Below are positions 8,278 to 16,634 of a stretch of 64,000 bases of DNA, one piece after another. The stretch spans positions 1 through 64,000 of the forward strand of contig NZ_QKYK01000008.1 in the NCBI RefSeq assembly GCF_003426815.1. Direction: 5' to 3'. The stretch is from Desertimonas flava (GTDB lineage Bacteria > Actinomycetota > Acidimicrobiia > Acidimicrobiales > Ilumatobacteraceae). The first letter of the stretch is position 1. Each line of letters opens with the position of its first letter. Under the pieces are notes generated by a model. It was not told where the DNA came from, did not search any database, and was given only the letters and a program-made list of their open reading frames with translations. A program made the translations under genes and the position numbers.

Positions 8278-9072
8278 TCACGAGAGGCGCTCCTTGATGG
8301 TCGCGGCCATCGTTTCGTAGCGGGCGGCGAGGTCGGCGTCGGACACCCGTGTGAAGCCGTCGGCCGTGATGACGGCGACGACCGGGTAGATGCCGCGGAG
8401 GGCGTCGGGGCCCCCGGTCGCCGAGTCGGCGTCGGCGGCCTCCCACAGCGCCCGGCAGACGAGCTCGACGGCCGCGTCCTGGGTCATGTCGGGGGTCCAG
8501 CCGAGCTTCACCACCGTGCCGGCGTGAAGGCTGCCCGAACCGGTGGCGACGAAGTTCTTCTCCTCGTAGCGACCGCCGGTGACGTCGAAGTCCCACACGC
8601 GTCCGGTCTGGCGACGCAGGTCGTAGCCGCCGAAGATCGGCACGACGGCCAGGCCCGACATCGCCGCCGGCAGGTTGCCGCGGATCATCGCCGAGAGCTG
8701 GTTGGCCTTGCCCTCGAGGCTGAGGTGGGTGCCCTCGACCTTCTCGTAGTGCTCGAGCTGGAGGGCGAACAGGCGCATCATCTCCATCGCCGGACCGGCG
8801 GCGCCGGCGATGGCGACGGCGCTGTAGCGATCGGCTTCGAGCACCTTCTCCATCGAGCGGTGGCTGATGAGGTTCCCCGCCGTGGCGCGGCGGTCGCCGG
8901 CCATCACCACGCCGTCGGCGAAGCGCACGGCGACACACGTGGTGGCGTGGGGGACGGAGCCGGCCGCCGACACATCGCCGGCGGGCGCCAACGGACTGAG
9001 TCCGACGCGGCGGAGCAGTTCGGGAAAACTCGAGCCGGGGTCATCCCCGGCCCGGAAATGGGGCATCGTCAT
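8278..9072 (-). CDS. prcB: Proteasome beta subunit
   Basis: 264 aa with a 43-residue propeptide. The mature enzyme should begin at Thr44 (VPHATTCVAVRFADGVVMAG), with Asp60 and Lys76 at the Asp17 and Lys33 positions of mature numbering. SATGGPD near the end is typical. It is the N-terminal threonine protease of the 20S core. The residue before the catalytic Thr is Ala, where actinobacterial and archaeal subunits normally have Gly (HGTT). The order pup-prcB-prcA is as in mycobacteria. Confidence 0.95.
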   Translation of the reverse strand: MTMPHFRAGDDPGSSFPELLRRVGLSPLAPAGDVSAAGSVPHATTCVAVRFADGVVMAGDRRATAGNLISHRSMEKVLEADRYSAVAIAGAAGPAMEMMRLFALQLEHYEKVEGTHLSLEGKANQLSAMIRGNLPAAMSGLAVVPIFGGYDLRRQTGRVWDFDVTGGRYEEKNFVATGSGSLHAGTVVKLGWTPDMTQDAAVELVCRALWEAADADSATGGPDALRGIYPVVAVITADGFTRVSDADLAARYETMAATIKERLS

Positions 9073-9123
9073 GGTGACTGCAGCGTAGGCGGGCGCACCG
9101 TCAGTGGCGCGCCCTCATGCCGC

Positions 9124-9324
9124 TTACTCGCCGCCCTTTTGCACGTACGACTTGACGAAGTCCTCGGCGTTGGTCTCGAGGACGCCGTCGATCTCGTCGA
9201 GGAGATCGTCGAGCTCGGCCTTGAGCTTCTCGCCGGCTTCGCTGGTCGCCGGCGCGGTTTCGGCGACCTCGGTGGATTCTTCGGTCCGCCCGGTCGACTT
9301 GGACTTCTGCGTGCGTTCGGCCAT
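9124..9324 (-). CDS. pup: Prokaryotic ubiquitin-like protein Pup
   Basis: 66 aa from ATG 9324. GGAGGTGG five bases upstream decides this start over an in-frame ATG at 9339. It has the disordered N-terminus, the Mpa-binding coiled-coil region [19 protein letters not shown] (32-50), and ends YVQKGGE. The C-terminal Glu is encoded directly, so deamidation of a terminal Gln by Dop is not needed before PafA uses it. dop lies 18 bp upstream and prcB 51 bp downstream on the same strand. Confidence 0.96.
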   Translation of the reverse strand: MAERTQKSKSTGRTEESTEVAETAPATSEAGEKLKAELDDLLDEIDGVLETNAEDFVKSYVQKGGE

Positions 9325-9342
9325 GGCCGCCACCTCCATTTC

Positions 9343-10857
9343 CTACGAGCCCAGGCGGGCGAGCAGCTCGGCCGCGGTGGTGCTCTCGTCGATCAACTTA
9401 GCCACGTGCTCTGCGGTTCCGCGCAGCGGCTCCATCATCGGAACCCGGCTGAGTGGCTCGCGTCCGGCGTCGAACACCATCGAGTCCCAGTTGGCGGCGA
9501 CGATGGCGTCGGCGTACTTGTCGAGACAGCGACCCCGGAAGTAGGCCCGGGTCGTGGTGGGCGGGGCGGTCATCGATGCGATCGCGTCGTCGGGGTCGAT
9601 GATCGTCTCCAGCCCGGCGCGGCGGGCGAGGCTGCGGTCGGGTCGCAGGTCGTGATACTGCAGGTCGATCGCCTTCAGACGGGCGTCGCCGACGGACAGG
9701 TCGTGGCGGGCGGCGTAGCCCTCGACGAGGCGGCGCTTGGCCACCCAGTCGACCCACGGCGCGACCGACTCGGGATCGGACTCCAGCCCGGTGAGGACCT
9801 GTTCCCATCGCGTCAGCACGTCGCGGCCGACGTCGGCACCGACGCTGTCGAGCCCGTGGTGCTGCTCGTATTTCTTGGCCGCTTCGAAGAGCCCCCACTG
9901 CACCTCGATCGCCGTCGCCCGGCGGCCGTCGGCCAGCATGATGGTCGCCGTCAGCGACGGATCGTGGCTCACCTGGCGGATCGCCGGCACGGGGTGGGCC
10001 AGCAGCCACTCGTCGCCGAGAACGTCGTCCTCGATCATCGACAGCACGATCTGCGTGGTACCCACCTTGAGGTAGGTGGCAACCTCGGCCATGTTGGCGT
10101 CGCCGACGATGACATGCAGTCGTCGGTACTTCTGGGCGTCGGCGTGAGGCTCGTCGCGCGTGTTGACGATGGGCCGCTTCAGCGTGGTCTCGAGCCCGAT
10201 CTCCTCCTCGAAGAAGTCGGCCCGCTGGCTGAGCTGGAACGGCACGGCGTCGTGGTCGGTGCCGGGCATCTCGATGCCGACCTTGCCGGCGCCGCAGAAC
10301 ACCTGGCGCGTGACGAAGTGGGGCGTGATCTGGCTGGCGAGTCGCCCGAACGGTGTCTGCCGGGCGAGCAGGTAGTTCTCGTGGCAGCCGTAGCTGTTGC
10401 CCTTGCCGTCGGAGTTGTTCTTGTAGACGACGATCTCGCTGCCGCGCGTGGTGGCGGTGCCCTGCACCAGTTGCGCGTTGGCCGCGTCGACCGACACCCG
10501 GATGATCTCCTCGGCGGCACGGTCGAAGCGCACGGCGTCGTAGGCCGTGGTGACCTCGGGGTTGGAGATCTCGGGATGGGCGTGATCGACGTAGTACCGG
10601 GCCCCGTTGGTGAGCACGGCGTTGACGAGCGACGTCTCCAGTTCGGGCACCATGACGTCGTCGAGGTTGAACCCACGGGCGTCGCTCCCCGGGCGCTCGT
10701 CGTTGAAGTCCCAGCCGGTGCGTTGCCGCCCCCGGTCGGTGATGCGGGCCATGTAGGCATTGATCAACAGCGACGAGGCCGAGACCGGGTTGGACTCTCC
10801 CCCGCGCACGATGATGCCGTACTCGGTCTCGATGCCACAGACCTTCGGCAGCGCCAT
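9343..10857 (-). CDS. dop: Depupylase/deamidase Dop
   Basis: 504 aa. A PafA paralogue of the glutamine-synthetase-like fold: VCGIETEYGI (Glu10), YYVDHAHPEISNPE with catalytic Asp91, [20 protein letters not shown] and [20 protein letters not shown]. The insertion at about 43-66 (RGRQRTGWDFNDERPGSDAR) corresponds to the Dop loop that PafA lacks. Dop removes Pup from substrates. Because Pup here already ends in Glu, depupylation is probably its main role. It is divergent from the secreted-protein gene at 10939. Confidence 0.96.
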   Translation of the reverse strand: MALPKVCGIETEYGIIVRGGESNPVSASSLLINAYMARITDRGRQRTGWDFNDERPGSDARGFNLDDVMVPELETSLVNAVLTNGARYYVDHAHPEISNPEVTTAYDAVRFDRAAEEIIRVSVDAANAQLVQGTATTRGSEIVVYKNNSDGKGNSYGCHENYLLARQTPFGRLASQITPHFVTRQVFCGAGKVGIEMPGTDHDAVPFQLSQRADFFEEEIGLETTLKRPIVNTRDEPHADAQKYRRLHVIVGDANMAEVATYLKVGTTQIVLSMIEDDVLGDEWLLAHPVPAIRQVSHDPSLTATIMLADGRRATAIEVQWGLFEAAKKYEQHHGLDSVGADVGRDVLTRWEQVLTGLESDPESVAPWVDWVAKRRLVEGYAARHDLSVGDARLKAIDLQYHDLRPDRSLARRAGLETIIDPDDAIASMTAPPTTTRAYFRGRCLDKYADAIVAANWDSMVFDAGREPLSRVPMMEPLRGTAEHVAKLIDESTTAAELLARLGS

Positions 10858-10938
10858 ACGCGGACGTTATCGGGGCCGGCGCACCGAACGTGGGCATAAC
10901 CGACGCATCCGACGAGGCACCCGTCGTACTGTTCGGCC

Positions 10939-11550
10939 GTGTTCGCTGCTGCCGCCGTCGCCGTCCTCGTTGCCGTCGCACCTGTTTCCCTCCCCGAGCC
11001 CGTCGAGCCGTACCCCGACGTCACGACCGGGGTGCGTGACTCGGAGTGCATCGGCGGCCACTGGTACCTCGACACGGCCGATTACGCCGCTCAGGCCTTG
11101 GCGTTCCTCAACGGGCTGGGGATCCCGGTCGAAGCTCTCGCCTTCCAGGGCACCCAGCACATGGAGATCGACGTCGCCACCGGCGTCTGGTCGATCGACA
11201 CGGCGCTCGTTGCGGAGGGGAGCGTGCTGGGAACTGCCTTCTCGGTGCCCTCGGCGTTCTCGGGCAACGGTGAGTGGGCGTGGTCGGCGAACCCCGGGTC
11301 CGACGAGCTCGCCGCAGGGTACGACCCGCAAGCTCCCGGCGAGAACTTCGTCACGATGGACCTCTGGCTCTGGGGTGTACCACCGGCCGAGGGCGAGACC
11401 GCTGTCGAGCTGCCGCCATTCCTCGACCCCGAGCAGCCCTTCCAGTCCGCGTGCGAGGGCGACACGCTGGCGGTGCGTGCCCCGGACGCTCCGCTGACCG
11501 GGAACTTCGTGCGCGGGGAGAGTCCCGAGACGCCGTCGTCGGCACCGTGA
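10939..11550 (+). CDS. Secreted hypothetical protein
   Basis: 203 aa from GTG 10939. A hydrophobic N-terminal segment (MFAAAAVAVLVAVAPVSLPE) reads as a signal peptide. The mature part is acidic, with two Cys (in SECIGG and QSACEGD) that could form a disulphide. No recognised domain was seen. It sits on the opposite strand between dop and mpa, interrupting an otherwise co-directional cluster, and is convergent with mpa. Confidence 0.65.
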   Translation: MFAAAAVAVLVAVAPVSLPEPVEPYPDVTTGVRDSECIGGHWYLDTADYAAQALAFLNGLGIPVEALAFQGTQHMEIDVATGVWSIDTALVAEGSVLGTAFSVPSAFSGNGEWAWSANPGSDELAAGYDPQAPGENFVTMDLWLWGVPPAEGETAVELPPFLDPEQPFQSACEGDTLAVRAPDAPLTGNFVRGESPETPSSAP

Positions 11551-11616
11551 CGAAACCCACCCGCTAACGGTGAGCCGCTTCGGCAGGACACCGCGGTCCT
11601 CGGTCGCACCTCGCCG

Positions 11617-13305
11617 TCAGAGGTACTGGCCGGTGGCGACCCGCTCGATGGCGCGCCCGCCGGCCGGATCGTCGGCGGCGCCCTCGTTCACCAGGGTGCG
11701 GATGAACACGATGCGCTCGCCCTTCTTGCCCGAGATCTTGGCCCAGTCGTCGGGGTTCGTCGTGTTCGGCAGGTCCTCGTGCTCCTTGTACTCCTGCTTG
11801 ATCGACGCCAGGAGGTCGGCGGTGCACACGCCCTTGGGACCGCCGCTGATGACCCGCTTGATGGCCAGCTTCTTGGCCCGGCGGACGATGTTCTCGATCA
11901 TCGCCCCCGACGAGAAGTCCTTGTAGTACAGGACTTCCTTGTCGCCGTTGGCGTAGGTGACCTCCAAGAAGCGGTTGGCCGTGTCCTCGCGGTACATCTC
12001 GGCGACCGTCGACGTGATCATCTCGGGCACCGACTCCGACTCAGCGATCGGGATCTCGTCGGTGAGGTAGCGCGAGAAGATCTGCGCCGCGGCCTCGCTG
12101 TTGGGGCGCTCGATCTTGATCTTCACGTCGAGGCGGCCGGGGCGCAGGATGGCCGGGTCGATGAGGTCCTCGCGGTTCGTCGCACCGATGACGATGACGT
12201 TGCGCAAGCCCTCGACGCCGTCGATCTCGGCGAGCAGCTGGGGGACGATGGTGGACTCCATGTCGGAGCTGACCCCGGTGCCCCGGGTACGGAACATCGA
12301 GTCCATCTCGTCGAAGAAGACGATGACGGGCCAGCCTTCCTCGCTCTTCTCACGGGCCCGCTGGAACACCAGGCGGATCTGCCGCTCGGTCTCGCCGACG
12401 TACTTGTTGAGCAGCTCTGGGCCCTTGATGTTGATGAAGTAGCTGCGGCCCTTCTCGTCGCCGGTGGCCGAGGCCACCTTCCGGGCGAGGCTGTTGGCCA
12501 CCGCCTTGGCGATGAGCGTCTTGCCGCACCCGGGTGGCCCGTACAGGAGGATCCCCTTGGGCGCCGGCAGGCGGTGCTCGGCGAACAGCTCGGCGTAGAG
12601 GAACGGCAGCTCGACGGCGTCGGCGATCTGCTCGATCTGGTTGTCGAGACCGCCGATGTCCTCGTAGGAGATGTCGGGCACCTCCTCGAGGAGGAGATCC
12701 TCCACCTCAGGTCGAGGCAGCTTCTCGAGCAGCAGGTTCGAGCGGTGGTCGAGCCGCATCGTGTCGCCGGCGCGCAGGTGGATGCCGCGCACCCCGTCGG
12801 CCAGTTCGCAGATGCGCTCCTCGTCGGCCCGGCCCACCACCAGGGCCCGCACGCCGTCCTCGAGCACTTCTTTGATGGTGACCACCTCGCCGGTGACCTC
12901 GGCGGAACGGGCGAGCACGACGTTGAAGCTCTCGTTGAGGACGACCTCGGAGCCGATCTCGAGGGTCTCGAGGTCGATGTCGGGATGCGCCGACACCTTC
13001 ATCTTGCGCCCGTTGGTGAGCACGTCGACGGTCTCGTCGTCGTTCTTGCCGACGACGACGCCGTACGCCGAAGGAGGCTGGGTGAGCTTGTCGACTTCGT
13101 CGCGCAGCGTGGCGATGTGGTCACGCGCCTCGCGCAGGGTGTAGGACAACTTCTCGTTTCGGGCAACCGCCTGCGACAGCTGGCCCTTGGTCTCGAGCAA
13201 CCGCTCCTCGAGTGCACGCATGCGCTTGGGGGCGTCGGCGAGCCGGGCGCGAAGGTGATCGACCTCAGCCGTCAGTGCGGCGATTTGCTCCAGCGAATCC
13301 GCCAC
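11617..13305 (-). CDS. mpa: Proteasome-associated AAA ATPase Mpa/ARC
   Basis: 562 aa from a GTG at 13305, with GAGGAGG five bases upstream. Residues 5-75 form the N-terminal coiled coil that captures Pup, and about 80-200 hold the tandem OB domains. The AAA module has Walker A GPPGCGKT (256-263), Walker [10 protein letters not shown] (327-335) and [17 protein letters not shown] (375-391). The C-terminus GQYL is the proteasome-docking tail seen in mycobacterial Mpa. The hexamer unfolds pupylated substrates into the PrcAB chamber. It is divergent from the ferredoxin gene. Confidence 0.97.
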   Translation of the reverse strand: MADSLEQIAALTAEVDHLRARLADAPKRMRALEERLLETKGQLSQAVARNEKLSYTLREARDHIATLRDEVDKLTQPPSAYGVVVGKNDDETVDVLTNGRKMKVSAHPDIDLETLEIGSEVVLNESFNVVLARSAEVTGEVVTIKEVLEDGVRALVVGRADEERICELADGVRGIHLRAGDTMRLDHRSNLLLEKLPRPEVEDLLLEEVPDISYEDIGGLDNQIEQIADAVELPFLYAELFAEHRLPAPKGILLYGPPGCGKTLIAKAVANSLARKVASATGDEKGRSYFINIKGPELLNKYVGETERQIRLVFQRAREKSEEGWPVIVFFDEMDSMFRTRGTGVSSDMESTIVPQLLAEIDGVEGLRNVIVIGATNREDLIDPAILRPGRLDVKIKIERPNSEAAAQIFSRYLTDEIPIAESESVPEMITSTVAEMYREDTANRFLEVTYANGDKEVLYYKDFSSGAMIENIVRRAKKLAIKRVISGGPKGVCTADLLASIKQEYKEHEDLPNTTNPDDWAKISGKKGERIVFIRTLVNEGAADDPAGGRAIERVATGQYL

Positions 13306-13474
13306 GAGTACCTCCTCGGGTCCGATACCTCAAGTCACGACCCTACACACGTGCCCCGACGACGCGGCGGCATGTTCGTCGGCGCCGCGTGCACAGGCCC
13401 GGCGACGAGGCGGAGTCAGGCGCCACACCCGGCCATCTATGTTTCCACGACCGTCACCGGGTAATCTCCAATTC

Positions 13475-13720
13475 ATGAAGGTCTGGATCGACCAGGATCT
13501 GTGCACGGGTGACGGACTCTGCGAGGAGATCGCCCCGGACGTGTTCACGTTGCTCGACGACGGGCTCGCCTACGTCAAAGAAGGCGACAAGATCTACGCC
13601 ACGGCCAAGGGCAATCCCCAGGGTGCCGAGGGTCTCGCCGAGATTCCCGACGGTCAGCTCGATGCAGTCATCGAGTCCGCCGAGGAATGCCCCGGCGAGT
13701 GCATCTTCATCGAAGCCTGA
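13475..13720 (+). CDS. Small ferredoxin with CxxDxxC motif
   Basis: 81 aa from ATG 13475. Cluster ligands are Cys10, Asp13 and Cys16 (CTGDGLC) plus Cys72 and Cys76 (ECPGECIF). This is the layout of small single-cluster [3Fe-4S]/[4Fe-4S] ferredoxins in which the second Cys of CxxCxxC is replaced by Asp. Cys72 precedes Pro as in the family, and Cys76 is extra. It is probably an electron donor to an unknown oxidoreductase. It is divergently transcribed from mpa across 169 bp. Ferredoxin genes next to the ARC ATPase are, as I recall, common in actinobacteria. Confidence 0.85.
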   Translation: MKVWIDQDLCTGDGLCEEIAPDVFTLLDDGLAYVKEGDKIYATAKGNPQGAEGLAEIPDGQLDAVIESAEECPGECIFIEA

Positions 13721-13942
13721 CCAGCACCCTCGCCGCGCGCCGGCGTGGACCGGTCGCGAGCTGACCAACCCGCGGACGCCGTCGGGGGTTGCTCGAAGGG
13801 GGATTCCCCCTTCGATGCGGCGACGAGCGGAGCTTGCTCCGCCGCCGCTTCTTTCGATTCTTCGTGCGAGCGAAGCGAGCACCAAACAAACTCGCCGCAG
13901 GCGAGCGAGGAGCGAAGCGACGACGCTCGCCGAGGACGAAAC
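13721..13942. repeat. Convergent intergenic element, copy B (~200 bp)
   Basis: Positions 13744-13941 align with 2704-2904. The two stems are conserved by paired changes: GAAGGGGGATTCCCCCTTC (13795-13813) against GGAGGGGGATTCCCCCTCC in copy A, and GCGGAGCTTGCTCCGC (13827-13842) against GCGCAGCTTGCTGCGC. It lies between the convergent ferredoxin and trmI genes, and no gene was seen in it. Confidence 0.88.
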
Positions 13943-14722
13943 TCAGCCGAGGTAGCGGGCGGCGGTGAGGAAGCCGGTGTGGGCGACCATGCGATGGTCG
14001 GGGCGGACGGCTTGGCCTTCGATGTGCCACCCGCGGTGCAACACCTCGAGGGTGCGGGCGTCGATCCACTTGCCCTTCAGGGCCTCGCGGGTCTGGGCGG
14101 CCTGGGTGATCGACGGCGTGTACGCCACGAGGATCCCACCCGGCACCAGCACCTTCTCGGCGTGCGGCGCCACCTGCCAAGGCTCCGGCAGGTCGAGCAG
14201 CACCCGGTCGAAGCCCACGCCGGCGTCGGCCGGGTCGATTCCCTCGTAGCTGTTGCGCAGCTTCACCTCGTAGCGCTCCAGCGCCGACTCGCCGAGGAAC
14301 TCGGCGACGTTGCGCTGGGCGCGTGCCGCGAAGTCCTCACGCAGCTCGTAGCCGACGATCGACACGCCGTAGCGCAGCATCGTCATCGACAGGGCCCCCG
14401 AGCCGACCCCGGTCTCGAACACGCGCAGGCCGGGCGCGATGTCGGCGAGCATGCAGATCGGCGCCAGGTCCTTGGGATAGATCACCTGGGCGCCGCGGGG
14501 CATCTCGATCACGACGTCCTCGAGCGTCGGTCGCAGCACCGTGTACTCGCTGCCTCGCGTCGACCGAACGACGATTCCCTGGCGGCGCCCGACGATGTCG
14601 GCGTGGGGTACGAACCCGTTGTGGCTGTGGAACTCGCCGCCGTCCTTCAGCGTGACGAGATAGCGGCGCTTCTTCGAGTCCAGCAGGATGACCCGGTCGC
14701 CGTGCTGCAATTCGTTGCTCAT
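13943..14722 (-). CDS. trmI: tRNA (adenine-58-N1)-methyltransferase TrmI
   Basis: 259 aa. The N-terminal beta domain (1-75) is followed by the AdoMet motif FETGVGSGALS at 102-112 and LLDLPEPWQV near 176-184, as in Rv2118c-type TrmI. It makes m1A58 in the T-loop of tRNAs. The gene follows ttuA on the same strand, and m1A58 pairs with the nucleotide at position 54 that TtuA thiolates in Thermus. The ATGA of its start is repeated at the ttuA stop 62 bp upstream, with a dispersed repeat core between the copies. Confidence 0.95.
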   Translation of the reverse strand: MSNELQHGDRVILLDSKKRRYLVTLKDGGEFHSHNGFVPHADIVGRRQGIVVRSTRGSEYTVLRPTLEDVVIEMPRGAQVIYPKDLAPICMLADIAPGLRVFETGVGSGALSMTMLRYGVSIVGYELREDFAARAQRNVAEFLGESALERYEVKLRNSYEGIDPADAGVGFDRVLLDLPEPWQVAPHAEKVLVPGGILVAYTPSITQAAQTREALKGKWIDARTLEVLHRGWHIEGQAVRPDHRMVAHTGFLTAARYLG

Positions 14723-14808
14723 CGTCTCCGGCCGTTCCGCTGCGTTCCCCGGCCACGCAGGCCGTGTGCTTGCACGTTGCTCATCGTCTCCGGCCGTTCC
14801 GCTGCGTT
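14714..14808. repeat. 33-bp direct duplication flanking a junction-repeat core
   Basis: Positions 14714-14746 and 14776-14808 are identical over 33 bp, including the minus-strand ATGA that starts trmI and ends ttuA. Between them lies the core GCGTTCCCCGGCCACG (from 14742) and a short linker. This looks like a duplication associated with arrival of the repeat, or a 62-bp tandem duplication. Confidence 0.88.
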
Positions 14809-15785
14809 GTCACCAGTTCCACCGGGACCGGCTCGTGGGCGGCCGACTTCTCGACGATGCGGCAGAACGCACACACACGGGGGGCTCCGCCCTCCGTGGA
14901 TCCCCCAGGGCCGGTCGACCCTCCCGCCGTCGTGGGGGCGCCACAACGCTCGCAGAGGCCCAGGCCCTCGACGACGGTCTGACGCGACTCGGCCAGGATC
15001 GGCGCCATGTTGTCGAGGAAGTTGAGGTAGAACGACGCCTTCGAGCCCGGCGAGCGGGCCTCGACGGCGTTGAGCGTCTCCTTGTACCCGAGGTGTCGGT
15101 TACCGGCCGCCATCGGGCACTCCTCCACCTGGTAGTCGATGCCCCGGACGATGCACCATGCGGCCATCTCCCGTTCGGTCAGGCGCACGAGCGGCTTCAC
15201 CTTGCGGGGGAAGTGCTCGTCGCCGGGCAGCACCGGCAGCTGGCGAGCCAGATAGTCGATGTCCCAGCGCAGCGTGTTGCCGAACAGCACGGCGGCCTCG
15301 TCGTCGAGATTGTGCCCCGTGGCGACGACCGCGTACCCGCCGTCGTGCGCGGCGCGATCGAAGAGGTGGCGCTTCGACGTGCCACACGCCGAGCACGGCA
15401 CCCGCCGGGTCGCCTTCGCCGCGGTCGGCACGTCGTAGCCGTACTCGTCGCGCAGGTCGATCGTGTGCAGCGTGAGGCCGCGCTCGTCGGCGAAGCGCTG
15501 CGCGTACCCGCCGCTCTCGTCGGAGTACTCGCCGATGCCGAGGCCGATATAGACGCCGTCGGCCTGGTAACCGAGGTCGACCAGGAGGTCCCAGACGGCG
15601 AGGCTGTCCTTGCCGCCGCTGACCGCGACGAGCACCCGCTCCCCCGGTTCCAGCATGCGGAAGTCCTTGATCGCCTTCTCCACCTGCCGGCGGCACAGCT
15701 GCTGGAGGTGCTCGCCGCAGAAGTTGGCGTTGTGGCGCGGCAGATCGATGATCGCCGGCGCCTTGCACACCTTGCACTTGCTCAT
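14781..15785 (-). CDS. ttuA: tRNA 2-thiolation enzyme, TtuA family
   Basis: 334 aa from ATG 15785. An N-terminal zinc finger (Cys4, Cys7, Cys23, His26), the PP-loop SGGKDS (56-61), three cluster Cys at 131, 134 and 223, and a C-terminal zinc finger (Cys278, Cys281, Cys305, Cys308). This layout, including cluster Cys spacing within one residue of Thermus TtuA as I recall it, identifies the TtuA rather than the TtcA branch. TtuA adenylates U54 of tRNA and inserts sulfur delivered by the ubiquitin-like TtuB, whose likely homologue is the next gene upstream. The C-terminus ends in a basic RNGRRR tail. Thermophiles use this enzyme for heat stability of tRNA, so its role in this organism is open. 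Confidence 0.88.
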   Translation of the reverse strand: MSKCKVCKAPAIIDLPRHNANFCGEHLQQLCRRQVEKAIKDFRMLEPGERVLVAVSGGKDSLAVWDLLVDLGYQADGVYIGLGIGEYSDESGGYAQRFADERGLTLHTIDLRDEYGYDVPTAAKATRRVPCSACGTSKRHLFDRAAHDGGYAVVATGHNLDDEAAVLFGNTLRWDIDYLARQLPVLPGDEHFPRKVKPLVRLTEREMAAWCIVRGIDYQVEECPMAAGNRHLGYKETLNAVEARSPGSKASFYLNFLDNMAPILAESRQTVVEGLGLCERCGAPTTAGGSTGPGGSTEGGAPRVCAFCRIVEKSAAHEPVPVELVTTQRNGRRR

Positions 15786-15957
15786 TGCTGCTGCGTTCCC
15801 CGGCCACGCAGGCCGCTTGAACGGCTCAGTCGGAGCAAGCTCCTCCATCGCCTTGGCCCGGAGGACCATGGGACGCTCGCTGCGCTCACTGAACTCAGGA
15901 CCGTCCGGGTGTCAGGTACTCCGGGACGCTCGCTGCGCTCGCTGTTGTGCGTCATGA
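15786..15957. repeat. Junction repeat between the TtuB-like gene and ttuA
   Basis: Contains the core GCGTTCCCCGGCCACGCAGG (from 15793), the 65-bp extended match to 8201-8265, and two copies of GACGCTCGCTGCGCTC (near 15872 and 15926). The core ends eight bases before the ttuA ATG. No gene was seen. Confidence 0.85.
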
Positions 15958-16158
15958 TCACTGCATACCGCCACTGATGACGGGGCGGATCTCGACGGTG
16001 TCGCCGTCGTCCAGCCGATCGTCTCCCGGAACGAGCGTGCCGTTGCGGATCACCAGGTGGGCCTCACGACTGAGGCCGAGCTCGTCGAGCAGGGCCGACA
16101 CGGTGCGCGGACCGGAGATCTCGACGGTCCGCCGCGGGTTGCGCAGCAGGACGTTCAC
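15958..16158 (-). CDS. Ubiquitin-fold sulfur carrier, TtuB/ThiS/MoaD-like
   Basis: 66 aa from GTG 16158, overlapping the end of the upstream gene by 4 bp. The length, the beta-grasp pattern (MNVLLRN, then TVSALLDELGL, then VIRNGTLVPGDDRLDDGDTV) and the terminal PVISGG fit the TtuB/ThiS group. The protein does not end at Gly-Gly but at GGMQ, so two residues must be removed before C-terminal thiocarboxylation. Its position beside ttuA argues for TtuB rather than ThiS or MoaD. In Thermus, TtuB also conjugates to proteins. The E1-like activator is not in this window. Confidence 0.82.
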   Translation of the reverse strand: MNVLLRNPRRTVEISGPRTVSALLDELGLSREAHLVIRNGTLVPGDDRLDDGDTVEIRPVISGGMQ

Positions 16159-16415
16159 CTGCGGACTTTCCCCTTGCGGATGATTCGCTTGGGGTGCACG
16201 GTCTCGACGACCAGCGTCTGGTTGGGCTCGAGCTTCTCGACCGACAGGAGCTGGGGCTCCGAACCCATCAGCTTGCGAAGGAGGCGGCGGCCGTAGATGA
16301 CGAAGAACACGACGCGCCACAGCCCGTCGTCGCCGAGCAGCCCCTTGTTGATGCTCTTGCGCCGGGCGTAGGCGGCCAGGGCCAGCATCCGGCCCCGGCG
16401 CCGGTAGCGGGCCAT
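16155..16415 (-). CDS. Small basic hypothetical protein
   Basis: 86 aa, strongly basic at both ends (MARYRRRGRM and RIIRKGKVRR), with a central hydrophobic stretch LWRVVFFVIYGRRLLRKLMG that could lie on a membrane. The C-terminal half, from PQLLSVEKLEPNQTL, may bind nucleic acid or lipid, but no family is recognised. It overlaps the TtuB-like start by 4 bp and is 3 bp from the gene upstream, so all belong to one transcript. Confidence 0.7.
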   Translation of the reverse strand: MARYRRRGRMLALAAYARRKSINKGLLGDDGLWRVVFFVIYGRRLLRKLMGSEPQLLSVEKLEPNQTLVVETVHPKRIIRKGKVRR

Positions 16416-16418
16416 CGA

Positions 16419-16634
16419 TCAGACCCGGCGGATCTCGACGAACGTGGTCTTGCGGCGACCCGAGCGACGACCGAAGAAGAACACCAGCAGCAGCAGCACG
16501 ACCCCGGCGACGGTGGCGACCGTGACCAGGGTGTTCTTGCGGTCTTCCACCTTGCCCTTGAGCCCGGTCTGCACGGCCGCGAAGCCCTGCTCGAGATCGT
16601 CGCGGGTGATGGGGGCCGAGGAACCCTTGGACAT
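16419..16634 (-). CDS. Small single-pass membrane protein
   Basis: 71 aa. A charged N-terminal region (APITRDDLEQGFAAVQTGLK) is followed by one membrane helix (VTVATVAGVVLLLLVFFFG) and a basic GRRSGRRK stop-transfer segment. No recognised family. Its ATG overlaps the stop of the upstream holin-like gene by one base. Confidence 0.72.
   Translation of the reverse strand: MSKGSSAPITRDDLEQGFAAVQTGLKGKVEDRKNTLVTVATVAGVVLLLLVFFFGRRSGRRKTTFVEIRRV

Noticed and set aside
8524-10899. Open frame of 791 codons on the plus strand opposite prcB, pup and dop
   Set aside because: It is the mirror of strong family matches on the minus strand. Long antisense frames are expected in GC-rich DNA, and its translation has no domain pattern.
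11779-13464. Open frame of 561 codons opposite mpa
   Set aside because: It is fully antisense to the AAA ATPase and has low-complexity composition.
13306-13474. Riboswitch in the mpa/ferredoxin gap
   Set aside because: No conserved aptamer pattern was recognised. It is a plain divergent promoter region.
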